39,428 nt of DNA from Aestuariirhabdus haliotis (GTDB lineage: Bacteria; Pseudomonadota; Gammaproteobacteria; Pseudomonadales; Aestuariirhabdaceae): contig NZ_JAKSDZ010000028.1 in assembly GCF_023509475.1 (NCBI RefSeq), positions 1-39,428 on the forward strand, written 5' to 3'. Below the pieces are notes generated by a model. That model was not told the origin of the DNA. It was given only the letters and a program-made list of their open reading frames with translations, and did not search any database. Below are positions 1 through 7,216 of this stretch, piece by piece. Within the stretch, counting starts at the first letter, position 1; each line of letters starts with the position of its first letter. Position numbers and translations under genes: made by a program.

Positions 1-134
1 AATTAGTTACTCATTTAGATCCCGGATACATTACCGCAAACTAATTTGTCGTTATACTTGCAAAAGGAGGGCGAGTCATACATTACATTTGACACAACCC
101 AGAATCTAACCCTTCATAACATGTAAGATTTAAA

Positions 135-222
135 GCCTGACCCCGCAAGAACAACGGGGTCAGGCCTTACGTTTGACATCAGCAAGAACAACGGGGTCAG
201 GCCTTACGTTTGACATCAGCAA
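135..222. repeat. Tandem 37-bp repeat with REP-like hairpin
   Basis: A 37-bp unit (145-181) is repeated exactly at 182-218, followed by the first four bases of a third copy. The arm GCCTGACCCC (135-144) pairs perfectly with GGGGTCAGGC (156-165) across an 11-nt loop, so the first unit also sits in a hairpin. Motifs of the form GGGGTCAGG...TTTGACA recur in intergenic DNA of gammaproteobacteria and resemble REP sequences associated with RAYT transposases. That resemblance is from memory. No transposase lies in the window. Confidence 0.7.
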
Positions 223-378
223 TAATACAAAGCCTTTTAGAGACTAGCTTTCCTACCAAACGAACCTTAGCCACTAGCTTACTGGCATAGGACTAAGCCT
301 ATACATTTCATAGAAATACAAAAACAGTAAAATCTACCCCCGAGAAGTATAATAGAGCGCCCATGCGAAAAGCCTTCA

Positions 379-402
379 GGGTCAGATCTAATGAGATGAC
401 CC
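379..402. repeat. Small inverted repeat, GGGTCA/TGACCC
   Basis: GGGTCA (379-384) pairs with TGACCC (397-402) across 12 nt. The arms share the core of the GGGGTCAGG repeat at 135-222, so this is probably another member or remnant of the same family. It lies 50 bases upstream of the small gene at 454. Confidence 0.4.
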
Positions 403-453
403 CATAGATTTGGATTTGCGCAACCACGCTTAGGCCCAAAATTACGATCCCAA

Positions 454-837
454 ATGTACGGAAACCAGGAGACACACTTGGAACTCACAAAAAATGACAC
501 AATAGATTTCGACCCGATATCTGTAGAGTCCATACATCAAGCCAACGGATATTTGATTGTAAAAATGCCTTCGCAGCCTTGCTATACCCAAAAGATTGCA
601 GCAAAAAATGGAGAAGATCGCATACCACAATATGAGGTGGAATTCTTAGTATACAACAGTAAATTCGTTCAAAACTCTATCAAACTACCGTTCAGCACAG
701 CCGAGTGGGAAATCAAACATCCTTCTGGATCTCGCATGTGTTTTTTACCTGCTAATTACTCCGCTGAAGGACCGGTCACACTTATTTTTGAGAAAGGGAA
801 TAAAGCCACCGAAATCGTTGGTCAAGGTTTGAACTAA
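454..837 (+). CDS. Hypothetical protein, 127 aa or shorter
   Basis: I do not recognise the family. The protein is soluble, has no signal peptide or membrane segment, and mixes charged and beta-prone stretches, ending EKGNKATEIVGQGLN. The listed ATG at 454 has no visible ribosome binding site. An in-frame TTG at 478 has AGGAGA (467-472) five bases upstream, so translation may begin there and give 119 aa. Base composition is more AT-rich than the efflux genes that follow. Together with the repeats upstream this suggests an accessory or transferred gene. ORFs on the opposite strand look like shadows. Coding is likely; function is unknown. Confidence 0.55.
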   Translation: MYGNQETHLELTKNDTIDFDPISVESIHQANGYLIVKMPSQPCYTQKIAAKNGEDRIPQYEVEFLVYNSKFVQNSIKLPFSTAEWEIKHPSGSRMCFLPANYSAEGPVTLIFEKGNKATEIVGQGLN

Positions 838-1121
838 AGATTGTGAAACGAATAATGGATTCGACAGCCTATGCAGTCACCTAAAAAACAACGGGATCTC
901 ACCTAATAAGACGTCTCCCCTCCCTCAAACTACCCCTATCTATCCACTACTCAACAAACCAAAGCGGTTGATCACCCCAAAGTACTCCCCTGGCAGCGGC
1001 AACTACCTATATGTGAAATAGCACTAGGGCTACTACTTATTTAACAAACCCAGTTATATGCTAATGTGTCACTGACGATACACTGATAATTCAGCGGCAA
1101 ACCACTACCCGAGCACAAGAT
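838..1121. other. Intergenic, no gene seen
   Basis: This 284-base AT-rich stretch separates the small unknown gene from the efflux operon. I see no convincing ORF, strong hairpin or consensus promoter. The efflux promoter should lie here by position. Confidence 0.4.
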
Positions 1122-2279
1122 ATGATGAACCGACCGACTCTAGGACTCCCTGTTGCACTGGCCCTGATGGGCGCGCTTTTGCTCACGGGTTGCGGCACCG
1201 AACCCGAACCCCTGGCGGAAACGATTCCCCGGGTTAAGTATTTTGAAGTGGGCGAACAGGCTACCGGGCAGTCCCGGCGCATCTCCGGCAAACTGGTGGC
1301 TGCCGATACTTCCTTGCTGAGCTTTAGTGTCGCCGGCACGGTCGAGCAAGTTCTGGTCAATCGTGGGGACCGGGTAGAGAAAGGCCAGGTGCTGGCCGTG
1401 CTCGATATCGAGCCCTTGCGACTGGCGGTGGAACAGTCTCGGGCCCAGCTCAATATAGCCAGCGCTCGAGCCACCGAAACCAAACAGTCCTACGATCGGG
1501 CCATCAATCTGTTTAACAAGCAGGCACTATCGCAAGCCGATGTGGACAAGGCAACCGCCAACCACGCTACCGCTCTGGGCAACCTTAAGTCGGCACAAAG
1601 CGATCTCGATCGTAAGGAGCGGGACTATGCTCAGGCCGAGCTGGTCGCCCCCTTTGATGGCACCATTGCCGAGCGCAATATCGATCCGTTTCAGGAAACC
1701 GATGTCGGGGAAAATGCCTTTGTACTGCAATCTTCCGGGTCGCTCGAAGTCAATGTACGAATTCCCGAGACATTGATTCGTGACATCGAATATGGCCAGG
1801 TGGTTCAGGTGACCTTCCCAACCCTTGAAGGGACCCGATTAAACGGTATCGTGAACGAAATTGGTTCCCGCGTCGAAACCGGTAACTCCTTTCCGGTTAA
1901 CATCCAGCTGCCGGTTCCCGATGCGGAATTACTGCCGGGCATGACCGCCAGCGTCACCTTTAATTTTGATAAATACCTCGATGGTCGGACTGCTTATCTT
2001 ATCCCCCTTTCCGCCATCGCGATCGAGTTTGGCTCCGTTCGAAAAGCGACCGAGGAGCGTTCACAAACCAAAGAAAATATCGCCCCGGTGTATGTCGTTG
2101 CTGAAGACGGCACGCTCAAGGTTCGGAATCTGTTGATCGGTGATCTGCGGGGCAATTATCTGGAGGTGTACGAAGGCCTCGAAGCCGGAGACAAAGTGGT
2201 TAGCGCCGGGGTTACCTTTTTGCGCGAAGGGATGACGGTTGAACTCTGGACACCGGAGCAGGGTTTAACGGATGGATAA
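1122..2279 (+). CDS. RND efflux periplasmic adaptor lipoprotein
   Basis: This is a membrane-fusion (HlyD/AcrA-type) subunit that would link an inner-membrane RND pump to an outer-membrane channel. The N-terminus is a lipoprotein signal ending LLLTGC, with lipidated Cys24. Next come a split biotinyl-lipoyl-like region (VLVNRGDRVEKGQVLAVLD near residues 75-95 and AELVAPFDGTIAERN near 175-190), an alpha-helical hairpin between them, and beta-barrel and membrane-proximal parts. The 385-aa length is typical. The ATG at 1122 is followed directly by a second ATG, and neither has a strong ribosome binding site. Its stop overlaps the start of the permease gene by 8 bases, implying translational coupling. 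Substrate cannot be read from sequence. Confidence 0.93.
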   Translation: MMNRPTLGLPVALALMGALLLTGCGTEPEPLAETIPRVKYFEVGEQATGQSRRISGKLVAADTSLLSFSVAGTVEQVLVNRGDRVEKGQVLAVLDIEPLRLAVEQSRAQLNIASARATETKQSYDRAINLFNKQALSQADVDKATANHATALGNLKSAQSDLDRKERDYAQAELVAPFDGTIAERNIDPFQETDVGENAFVLQSSGSLEVNVRIPETLIRDIEYGQVVQVTFPTLEGTRLNGIVNEIGSRVETGNSFPVNIQLPVPDAELLPGMTASVTFNFDKYLDGRTAYLIPLSAIAIEFGSVRKATEERSQTKENIAPVYVVAEDGTLKVRNLLIGDLRGNYLEVYEGLEAGDKVVSAGVTFLREGMTVELWTPEQGLTDG

Positions 2280-5200
2280 GCTGACACGTTTTGTCATTGA
2301 TCACGCCCGTTTTTCCGGCTTGATGGTGGTGGCCCTGTTTTTGGGTGGGCTGGTTACTTTTGCATCACAACCCCGCCAGGAAGATCCGGAAATCACCACA
2401 CGCAGTGCCCAGGTGGTGACCTCGTTCCCGGGGTTGTCTCCGGAGCGCATAGAGCAACTGATTACCCGCCCCATCGAAGATAAAATCAAAGAGATTCCGG
2501 AGATCAAAGAGATCAAGTCGGTCTCCATGGCCGGGATGTCCATTATCACTCCGGAGGTTCATGATCGTTACTACGATATGAATCCGATCTGGGCTGACTT
2601 GCGCAATAAAATGGATGACTTGCGTGACAGCTTGCCCGAAGGCACCCAGGGTCCGAAGGTAAACGACGACTATGGTCGTGTCGCCGTTGTAACGCTGGCG
2701 TTGACCGGTGCCGATTATTCCATGGCCGAACTTTATGAGGTTGCCAAGGACACCAAGGACAACCTGGGTAATCTGCCGCTGGTAGCCAGTGTTGATCTCT
2801 ACGGGGTTCAGGAAGAGCGTATCTGGCTGGAATTTGATAGCAACTTTATGTCGCAGTTTAATCTGACGCCCGCCACTATCGTAAATGCACTGCGCGCCCA
2901 AAACATCGTACTGCCCGGCGGCACCATCAACGCCGCCGGACAAAATGTGGTCATTGAACCCTCCGGCGACCTGCGCTCGGTGGAGGAGATCCAGGATTTA
3001 GCTATCGAAACCGATGACGGTGAACTGGTCTATCTGCGCGACCTCGCAACCGTTCGCCGGGATTACATCGACCCACCCAAGGCACCGGCATTTTTTAATA
3101 ACCAGCAAGCCATTGTACTCGGCATATCGATGGTCAGTTCTTCCAATGTGGTCGAGTTGGGTAAGCAAATTAACGAGCGCCTTGCTCTTCTTACGCCCAA
3201 ACTGCCCCTGGGAATGCACCTGGATATTGCGATTTTTCAACCGGATCTGGTGCAGGCATCGGTCAGTAACGCCACCAACAATCTGATGCAAACCATGGTG
3301 GCCGTGCTGGTGGTGGTCATGCTTTTTTTGGGCTGGCGCACCGGTTTGATTGTCGGCGCCATGGTACCGCTCAGCATTATGGCGACTTTGATCGGTATGG
3401 CCGTATGGGGCATTGAACTGCACCGAATTTCAATCGCTGCCATTATCGTGGCCCTCGGTCTGCTGGTCGATAATGGCGTTGTCATTGCAGAGGATATTCG
3501 TCAGCGTATGGACCGGGGTATGGCCCGGCTTGATGCCGTCACCGCTACTCCTAAAGCGTTGGCCATACCCTTGCTGACCAGCTCGCTAACCACCATCCTG
3601 GCCTTTATGCCGCTGATCTTGATTGACGATTCCACAGGTGAATTTTTACGTTCACTGGGACAGGTGTTGGCACTCGCCCTGCTCGCGTCATGGACGTTAT
3701 CCATCACCCTGACCCCGGCGTTTTGTTACTGGTTTTTGCCCGACCCAACAGCCACGGCGGTCAATGGTGATGGTCAGAACCCAACTACCGATAACTACCA
3801 CTCCCTGGCCTACCGATTTTATCGTCGACTATTGAACTGGCTGTTGAAATGGCGAGTCACCTTTATTGTGATTATGGTTGCCTTGTTGTTTGCGGCTGGC
3901 GAAGTGTTCCAGTTTGTTAAGCAGCGCTCTCTGGGGCCTTCGGAGCGGAACCAGTTTACGATCTATCTTGATTTACCGGCCGAAGCTCATATCAGTGAAA
4001 CGTTGATGGCCAGCGAAAAACTATCGACGTACTTAACCGACAAGGACGCCAACCCTGAAGTAACCGACATTCTTTCCTATGTGGGTTCGGGCGGACCACG
4101 CTTCTTCCTGGCGCTGAGCCCCAACGATGCGCAACCGAATAAGGCGTTTTTTGTCGTCAACACCCAAACCAGCGATCAAATCGACAGGGTGATGGAGCGG
4201 GTTGAAGTTTTCCTGAAGCGGGATTTACCCCAGGCCAACGGGCGAACCGATATTTTGTTCCTGGGCAGCGCCGCGCTTGGCACCGTCGAGATAAGGGCAA
4301 TGGGTCCCGACGGCGATGTGTTACGCCGAATCGGAGAAGAGCTGAAAGCATCGTTTTACAGCGTACCGGGTAGCGTCGCCATTCGTAGCGACTGGGAGAA
4401 CCCGGTCCTTAAACTTCGAGTGGATATCGACCAGGAACGGGCCCGGCGAGCCGGAGTGACCAGCGAAGCCATTGCCCAGTCATTATATGCTTCCTTCGAT
4501 GGTCAGCAGGTCACCAGTTATCGGGAAAATGACAAGGTGATTCCGGTGACGCTCAGGGCTCAGTCCGAAGATCGTGGCAACCTGGACCGCCTGCGCACCG
4601 TCGAAGTGTTATCGACTTCGGGGGTTCCTGTACCGCTGTTGCAAATTGCTAATTTTGAAGGGATCGTCGAATCCAGCAGAATTCGACGCTATAACCAGCA
4701 ACGGGCGCTGACCATTGCCGGCAAGCACCCTCAGCTAACCGCTCAGGAACTTTACGCAGGCATGCAGGAAAGACTGGATGAAATTGAGCTGCCTCGCGGG
4801 TACACATTGGAACTGGAAGGGGAACTCAAATCCTCTCAGGAATCCAATGAGAATCTGTTCGGCCTCGCACCGCACGCTCTGTTCCTGATCTTAATGTTGC
4901 TGGTATTGCAATTCAATTCGTTCCGTCGACCGGCCATTATCCTGCTCACTATTCCGCTGGTGATTATTGGCGCTAACTTTGGCCTGGCCCTGTTCGGTGC
5001 CTACTTCGATTTCACCTCCATGTTGGGGCTGTTCAGTCTGGCGGGAATTATTATCAATAACGGCATTGTAATGATCGATCGTATCGATCAGGCACGCAAC
5101 GAAGGCCTGTCCGTGGATGCGGCGGTCATGCAAGCGGCCCTGTCCCGAGCCAGGCCGATCATCATGACCACCATCACCACCATTGTCGGCTTATTACCGC

Positions 5201-5352
5201 TGGCCTTGTTCGGCGGTGAGTTCTGGCACGGCATGGCCATTGTCATTATGTGCGGACTGGGAGTGGGTACCCTGCTGACGTTGGGTTTTGTTCCCGTCTT
5301 ATACAGCCTGTTTTTTCGTTCCCGGCGCGAAGCACCGGTCAGCGCCAAATAA
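2272..5352 (+). CDS. RND efflux permease (AcrB/HAE-1-like family)
   Basis: This is a proton-driven inner-membrane efflux pump of 1026 aa, the usual length. The topology is RND: a first membrane helix near residues 10-30, a large periplasmic loop, a block of helices near 340-500, a second periplasmic loop, and a final helix block near 865-1015. The helix ALGLLVDNGVVIAEDI near residue 400 matches the conserved TM4 proton-relay segment, with an aspartate retained. IIINNGIVMIDRID near 925 is the matching segment of the second half. The start overlaps the adaptor gene by 8 bases. No outer-membrane channel gene or regulator is adjacent, so a shared TolC-like channel is likely. The substrate is unknown. 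Confidence 0.95.
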   Translation: MDKLTRFVIDHARFSGLMVVALFLGGLVTFASQPRQEDPEITTRSAQVVTSFPGLSPERIEQLITRPIEDKIKEIPEIKEIKSVSMAGMSIITPEVHDRYYDMNPIWADLRNKMDDLRDSLPEGTQGPKVNDDYGRVAVVTLALTGADYSMAELYEVAKDTKDNLGNLPLVASVDLYGVQEERIWLEFDSNFMSQFNLTPATIVNALRAQNIVLPGGTINAAGQNVVIEPSGDLRSVEEIQDLAIETDDGELVYLRDLATVRRDYIDPPKAPAFFNNQQAIVLGISMVSSSNVVELGKQINERLALLTPKLPLGMHLDIAIFQPDLVQASVSNATNNLMQTMVAVLVVVMLFLGWRTGLIVGAMVPLSIMATLIGMAVWGIELHRISIAAIIVALGLLVDNGVVIAEDIRQRMDRGMARLDAVTATPKALAIPLLTSSLTTILAFMPLILIDDSTGEFLRSLGQVLALALLASWTLSITLTPAFCYWFLPDPTATAVNGDGQNPTTDNYHSLAYRFYRRLLNWLLKWRVTFIVIMVALLFAAGEVFQFVKQRSLGPSERNQFTIYLDLPAEAHISETLMASEKLSTYLTDKDANPEVTDILSYVGSGGPRFFLALSPNDAQPNKAFFVVNTQTSDQIDRVMERVEVFLKRDLPQANGRTDILFLGSAALGTVEIRAMGPDGDVLRRIGEELKASFYSVPGSVAIRSDWENPVLKLRVDIDQERARRAGVTSEAIAQSLYASFDGQQVTSYRENDKVIPVTLRAQSEDRGNLDRLRTVEVLSTSGVPVPLLQIANFEGIVESSRIRRYNQQRALTIAGKHPQLTAQELYAGMQERLDEIELPRGYTLELEGELKSSQESNENLFGLAPHALFLILMLLVLQFNSFRRPAIILLTIPLVIIGANFGLALFGAYFDFTSMLGLFSLAGIIINNGIVMIDRIDQARNEGLSVDAAVMQAALSRARPIIMTTITTIVGLLPLALFGGEFWHGMAIVIMCGLGVGTLLTLGFVPVLYSLFFRSRREAPVSAK

Positions 5353-5391
5353 CACACAACCTGGAAGGTTAGACAAAATGGATAGAGAACT

Positions 5392-5427
5392 AGCAGTGTG
5401 ACCCGGCATCTGAGTGGTCACACTGCT
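5392..5427 (+). terminator. Terminator-like hairpin after the RND operon
   Basis: A perfect 12-bp stem pairs AGCAGTGTGACC (5392-5403) with GGTCACACTGCT (5416-5427), with a 12-nt loop. It lies 40 bases past the permease stop. No run of T follows, so it may be an RNA 3'-end stabiliser or a factor-assisted stop rather than a classical intrinsic terminator. Confidence 0.55.
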
Positions 5428-5686
5428 GGTTAAAACAACGCCAAAGATTTCGTCCATATTTCAAGGCACACTCTTGCCGGCACACTCTAACGCAATCAAA
5501 TACGCAGCCTTCTCTCGCTGCTCACGTAAGTCCATTAGATTAGGTGAGCACCACCTATTTCATTCGAATTATCTAAGGAAATCCCGCAGTTTTTTAGGCA
5601 AAGCTGGCGATACTGTTCACTGCCCTACAGCTCTATTGTGTCAATATGGATATTACGACCCTTCGCTAGAAATAAGGGAGATTGAC

Positions 5687-6307
5687 ATGACTAATAAAAC
5701 ATTGACCAGCAAAACCTGTCCATTACAGCCGCTCAAAGTTGCTTGTGGCTCAGCCCTGTTGGGAGCTTTGTTTTCGTCGTCTAATCTTTTAGCGGCCGAT
5801 GTAGAAACCGGCGTTAAAGCCTATGATAGTGGCGACTACGAAACCGCACTGCAACATATCCCCGAGCTGGCCAAACAAGGTAATGCCACAGCGCAGCTGT
5901 ATTTGGGATATATGTACGAATACGGCCACGGTATGTCACAAAACATCCGTACGGCGGCCAAATGGTATTTGTCCGCCGCGCAACAGGGACACCCCAGCGG
6001 TCAAAGCTACCTGGGGGATATGTACCTGACAGGAATGGGTGTAAAAAAGAACATTATGGCCGCGATCTGCTGGTACACCCTGGCCGCCGAACAGGGCGAC
6101 TCGATGGCCCAACACAGCCTGGGCGAGATCTACCTGATGGGGCATGGCGTTAAGGTGGATGAGGTCAGCGCCTATATGTGGTTCAGCATCGCGGAAAACA
6201 ATGGCGAAGACAGGGGTGACCTGGAAGAACTGTCCTCAGTCATCGACAGCCGTGAGATTCAGTTGGCCCAGCGAAAAGCGCAACGCTGGCTGGCTAAATA
6301 TGAGTAA
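5687..6307 (+). CDS. Secreted Sel1-repeat protein (copy 1)
   Basis: This 206-aa protein has a long polar N-region, a hydrophobic stretch and a likely signal-peptidase site near SSNLLAAD, so it is probably periplasmic. The mature part holds about four Sel1-like repeats (alpha/alpha solenoid), such as ATAQLYLGYMYEYGHGM and PSGQSYLGDMYLTGMGV, with the LGxMYxxGxGV pattern. Sel1 proteins usually act as protein-interaction scaffolds; the partner here is unknown. The ATG at 5687 is chosen because AAGGGAG (5674-5680) lies six bases upstream. The frame stays open back to 5414 but without signal or ribosome binding site. The next gene is a close paralogue, so the pair is a tandem duplication. Confidence 0.85.
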   Translation: MTNKTLTSKTCPLQPLKVACGSALLGALFSSSNLLAADVETGVKAYDSGDYETALQHIPELAKQGNATAQLYLGYMYEYGHGMSQNIRTAAKWYLSAAQQGHPSGQSYLGDMYLTGMGVKKNIMAAICWYTLAAEQGDSMAQHSLGEIYLMGHGVKVDEVSAYMWFSIAENNGEDRGDLEELSSVIDSREIQLAQRKAQRWLAKYE

Positions 6308-6441
6308 CTGGATCGGCACCCGATAACTGTAGTATCACCTCCTATCAGGAGCGCTAACCCCACCCTTCACAAACCAATGCCCTATCGGGCCAAGGCTGTA
6401 AACTTCGGAAAATACGACTATTTCCAAAGCAGCCATGCCTC

Positions 6442-6447
6442 TATAAT
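6442..6447 (+). promoter_or_regulatory. Candidate -10 box upstream of Sel1 copy 2
   Basis: A perfect TATAAT lies 65 bases upstream of the second Sel1 gene. No convincing -35 hexamer is found at 16-18 bases, so the call is weak. It would give the second copy its own promoter. Confidence 0.25.
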
Positions 6448-6511
6448 CCGGCCCGCATAAGCTCAAGCCGCGCCACTCTGCACGAGGGCGCCATAGATAA
6501 AAGGAATTGGC

Positions 6512-7120
6512 ATGCTTGCTGTTTTCCAATACCCAAAGGACGCCCCCGTGAAAACCTTTCTCGCTGTATTTTTCAGCCTGCTATTCTCCTCCAGCATTCT
6601 CGCCGCCGATTTAGCAACCGGCGTCAATGCCTATGATAATGGCGATTATGATACCGCCGCACAGCATATTCCCGAGCTGGCCAAGCAAGGGGATGCCACC
6701 GCCCAACTCTATCTGGGCAACATGTACGAATATGGTCAGGGGGTAGCAGAAAATATTGAAACCGCTGCCCAGTGGTACACCGCTTCTGCTGAGCAAGGAA
6801 ACCCCAGTGGCCAGAGCTATCTTGGTGATATGTATCTGAGTGGCACCGGTGTTCCTCAGGATACCCAGGTCGCCATCAAATGGTATACCCTGGCCGCCGA
6901 GCAAGGGGATTCCATGGCCCAGTTAAATCTGGGTAGCATTTATCAAAACGGTGACGGGGTCGAACCCGATGCCGCAAAGGCCTACCTGTGGTACAGCATC
7001 GCAGAAGCCAATGGAGAAGACTCCGGCGAACTGGAAGACCTTGCCAGCAGCCTGAGCGCCGAACAGCTAACAGCGGCAAAACAGCAAGCCACTGACTGGC
7101 TGGCCAAACATCCGCACTAA
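6512..7120 (+). CDS. Secreted Sel1-repeat protein (copy 2)
   Basis: This 202-aa paralogue of the preceding gene aligns over the whole mature region. Shared blocks include GDYxTAxQHIPELAKQG, PSGQSYLGDMYL and WYTLAAEQGDSMAQ. A signal peptide ends near SSSILAAD, followed by about four Sel1 repeats and a C-terminal ATDWLAKHPH. The ATG at 6512 has AAGGA (6501-6505) six bases upstream. An in-frame GTG at 6548 has AAAGGA (6535-6540) seven bases upstream and would leave a compact signal peptide beginning KTFLAVFF, so either start is possible. The signal sequences differ much more than the repeats, so selection seems to act on the mature solenoid. The partner protein is unknown. Confidence 0.85.
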   Translation: MLAVFQYPKDAPVKTFLAVFFSLLFSSSILAADLATGVNAYDNGDYDTAAQHIPELAKQGDATAQLYLGNMYEYGQGVAENIETAAQWYTASAEQGNPSGQSYLGDMYLSGTGVPQDTQVAIKWYTLAAEQGDSMAQLNLGSIYQNGDGVEPDAAKAYLWYSIAEANGEDSGELEDLASSLSAEQLTAAKQQATDWLAKHPH

Positions 7121-7142
7121 ACCAGGCTATCGACTTGATGCT

Positions 7143-7165
7143 CCCTGGCCATAAATTGGCCAGGG
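7143..7165. terminator. Hairpin between convergent genes
   Basis: A perfect 9-bp stem pairs CCCTGGCCA (7143-7151) with TGGCCAGGG (7157-7165) across the loop TAAAT. It sits between the end of Sel1 copy 2 (7120) and the end of the minus-strand amidohydrolase gene (7217), so it could stop transcripts from both sides. There is no T-tract on either side. Confidence 0.55.
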
Positions 7166-7216
7166 CTTGGGGCGAAGGCGCGCAGCGACTCTGACTGAAT
7201 CCGTGTTGCCCTCTCT

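Noticed and set aside
1-46. AATTAGTT/AACTAATT inverted repeat resembling an integron attC core
   Set aside because: Only the 8-bp arms match; the paired R and L boxes and a cassette structure are missing, and the flanking gene is not bounded by a second such site.
2365-2943. 192-aa ORF on the minus strand inside the RND permease gene
   Set aside because: It is antisense to a fully conserved permease segment, has no ribosome binding site, and its Gln/His/Arg-rich sequence looks like a codon-bias shadow.
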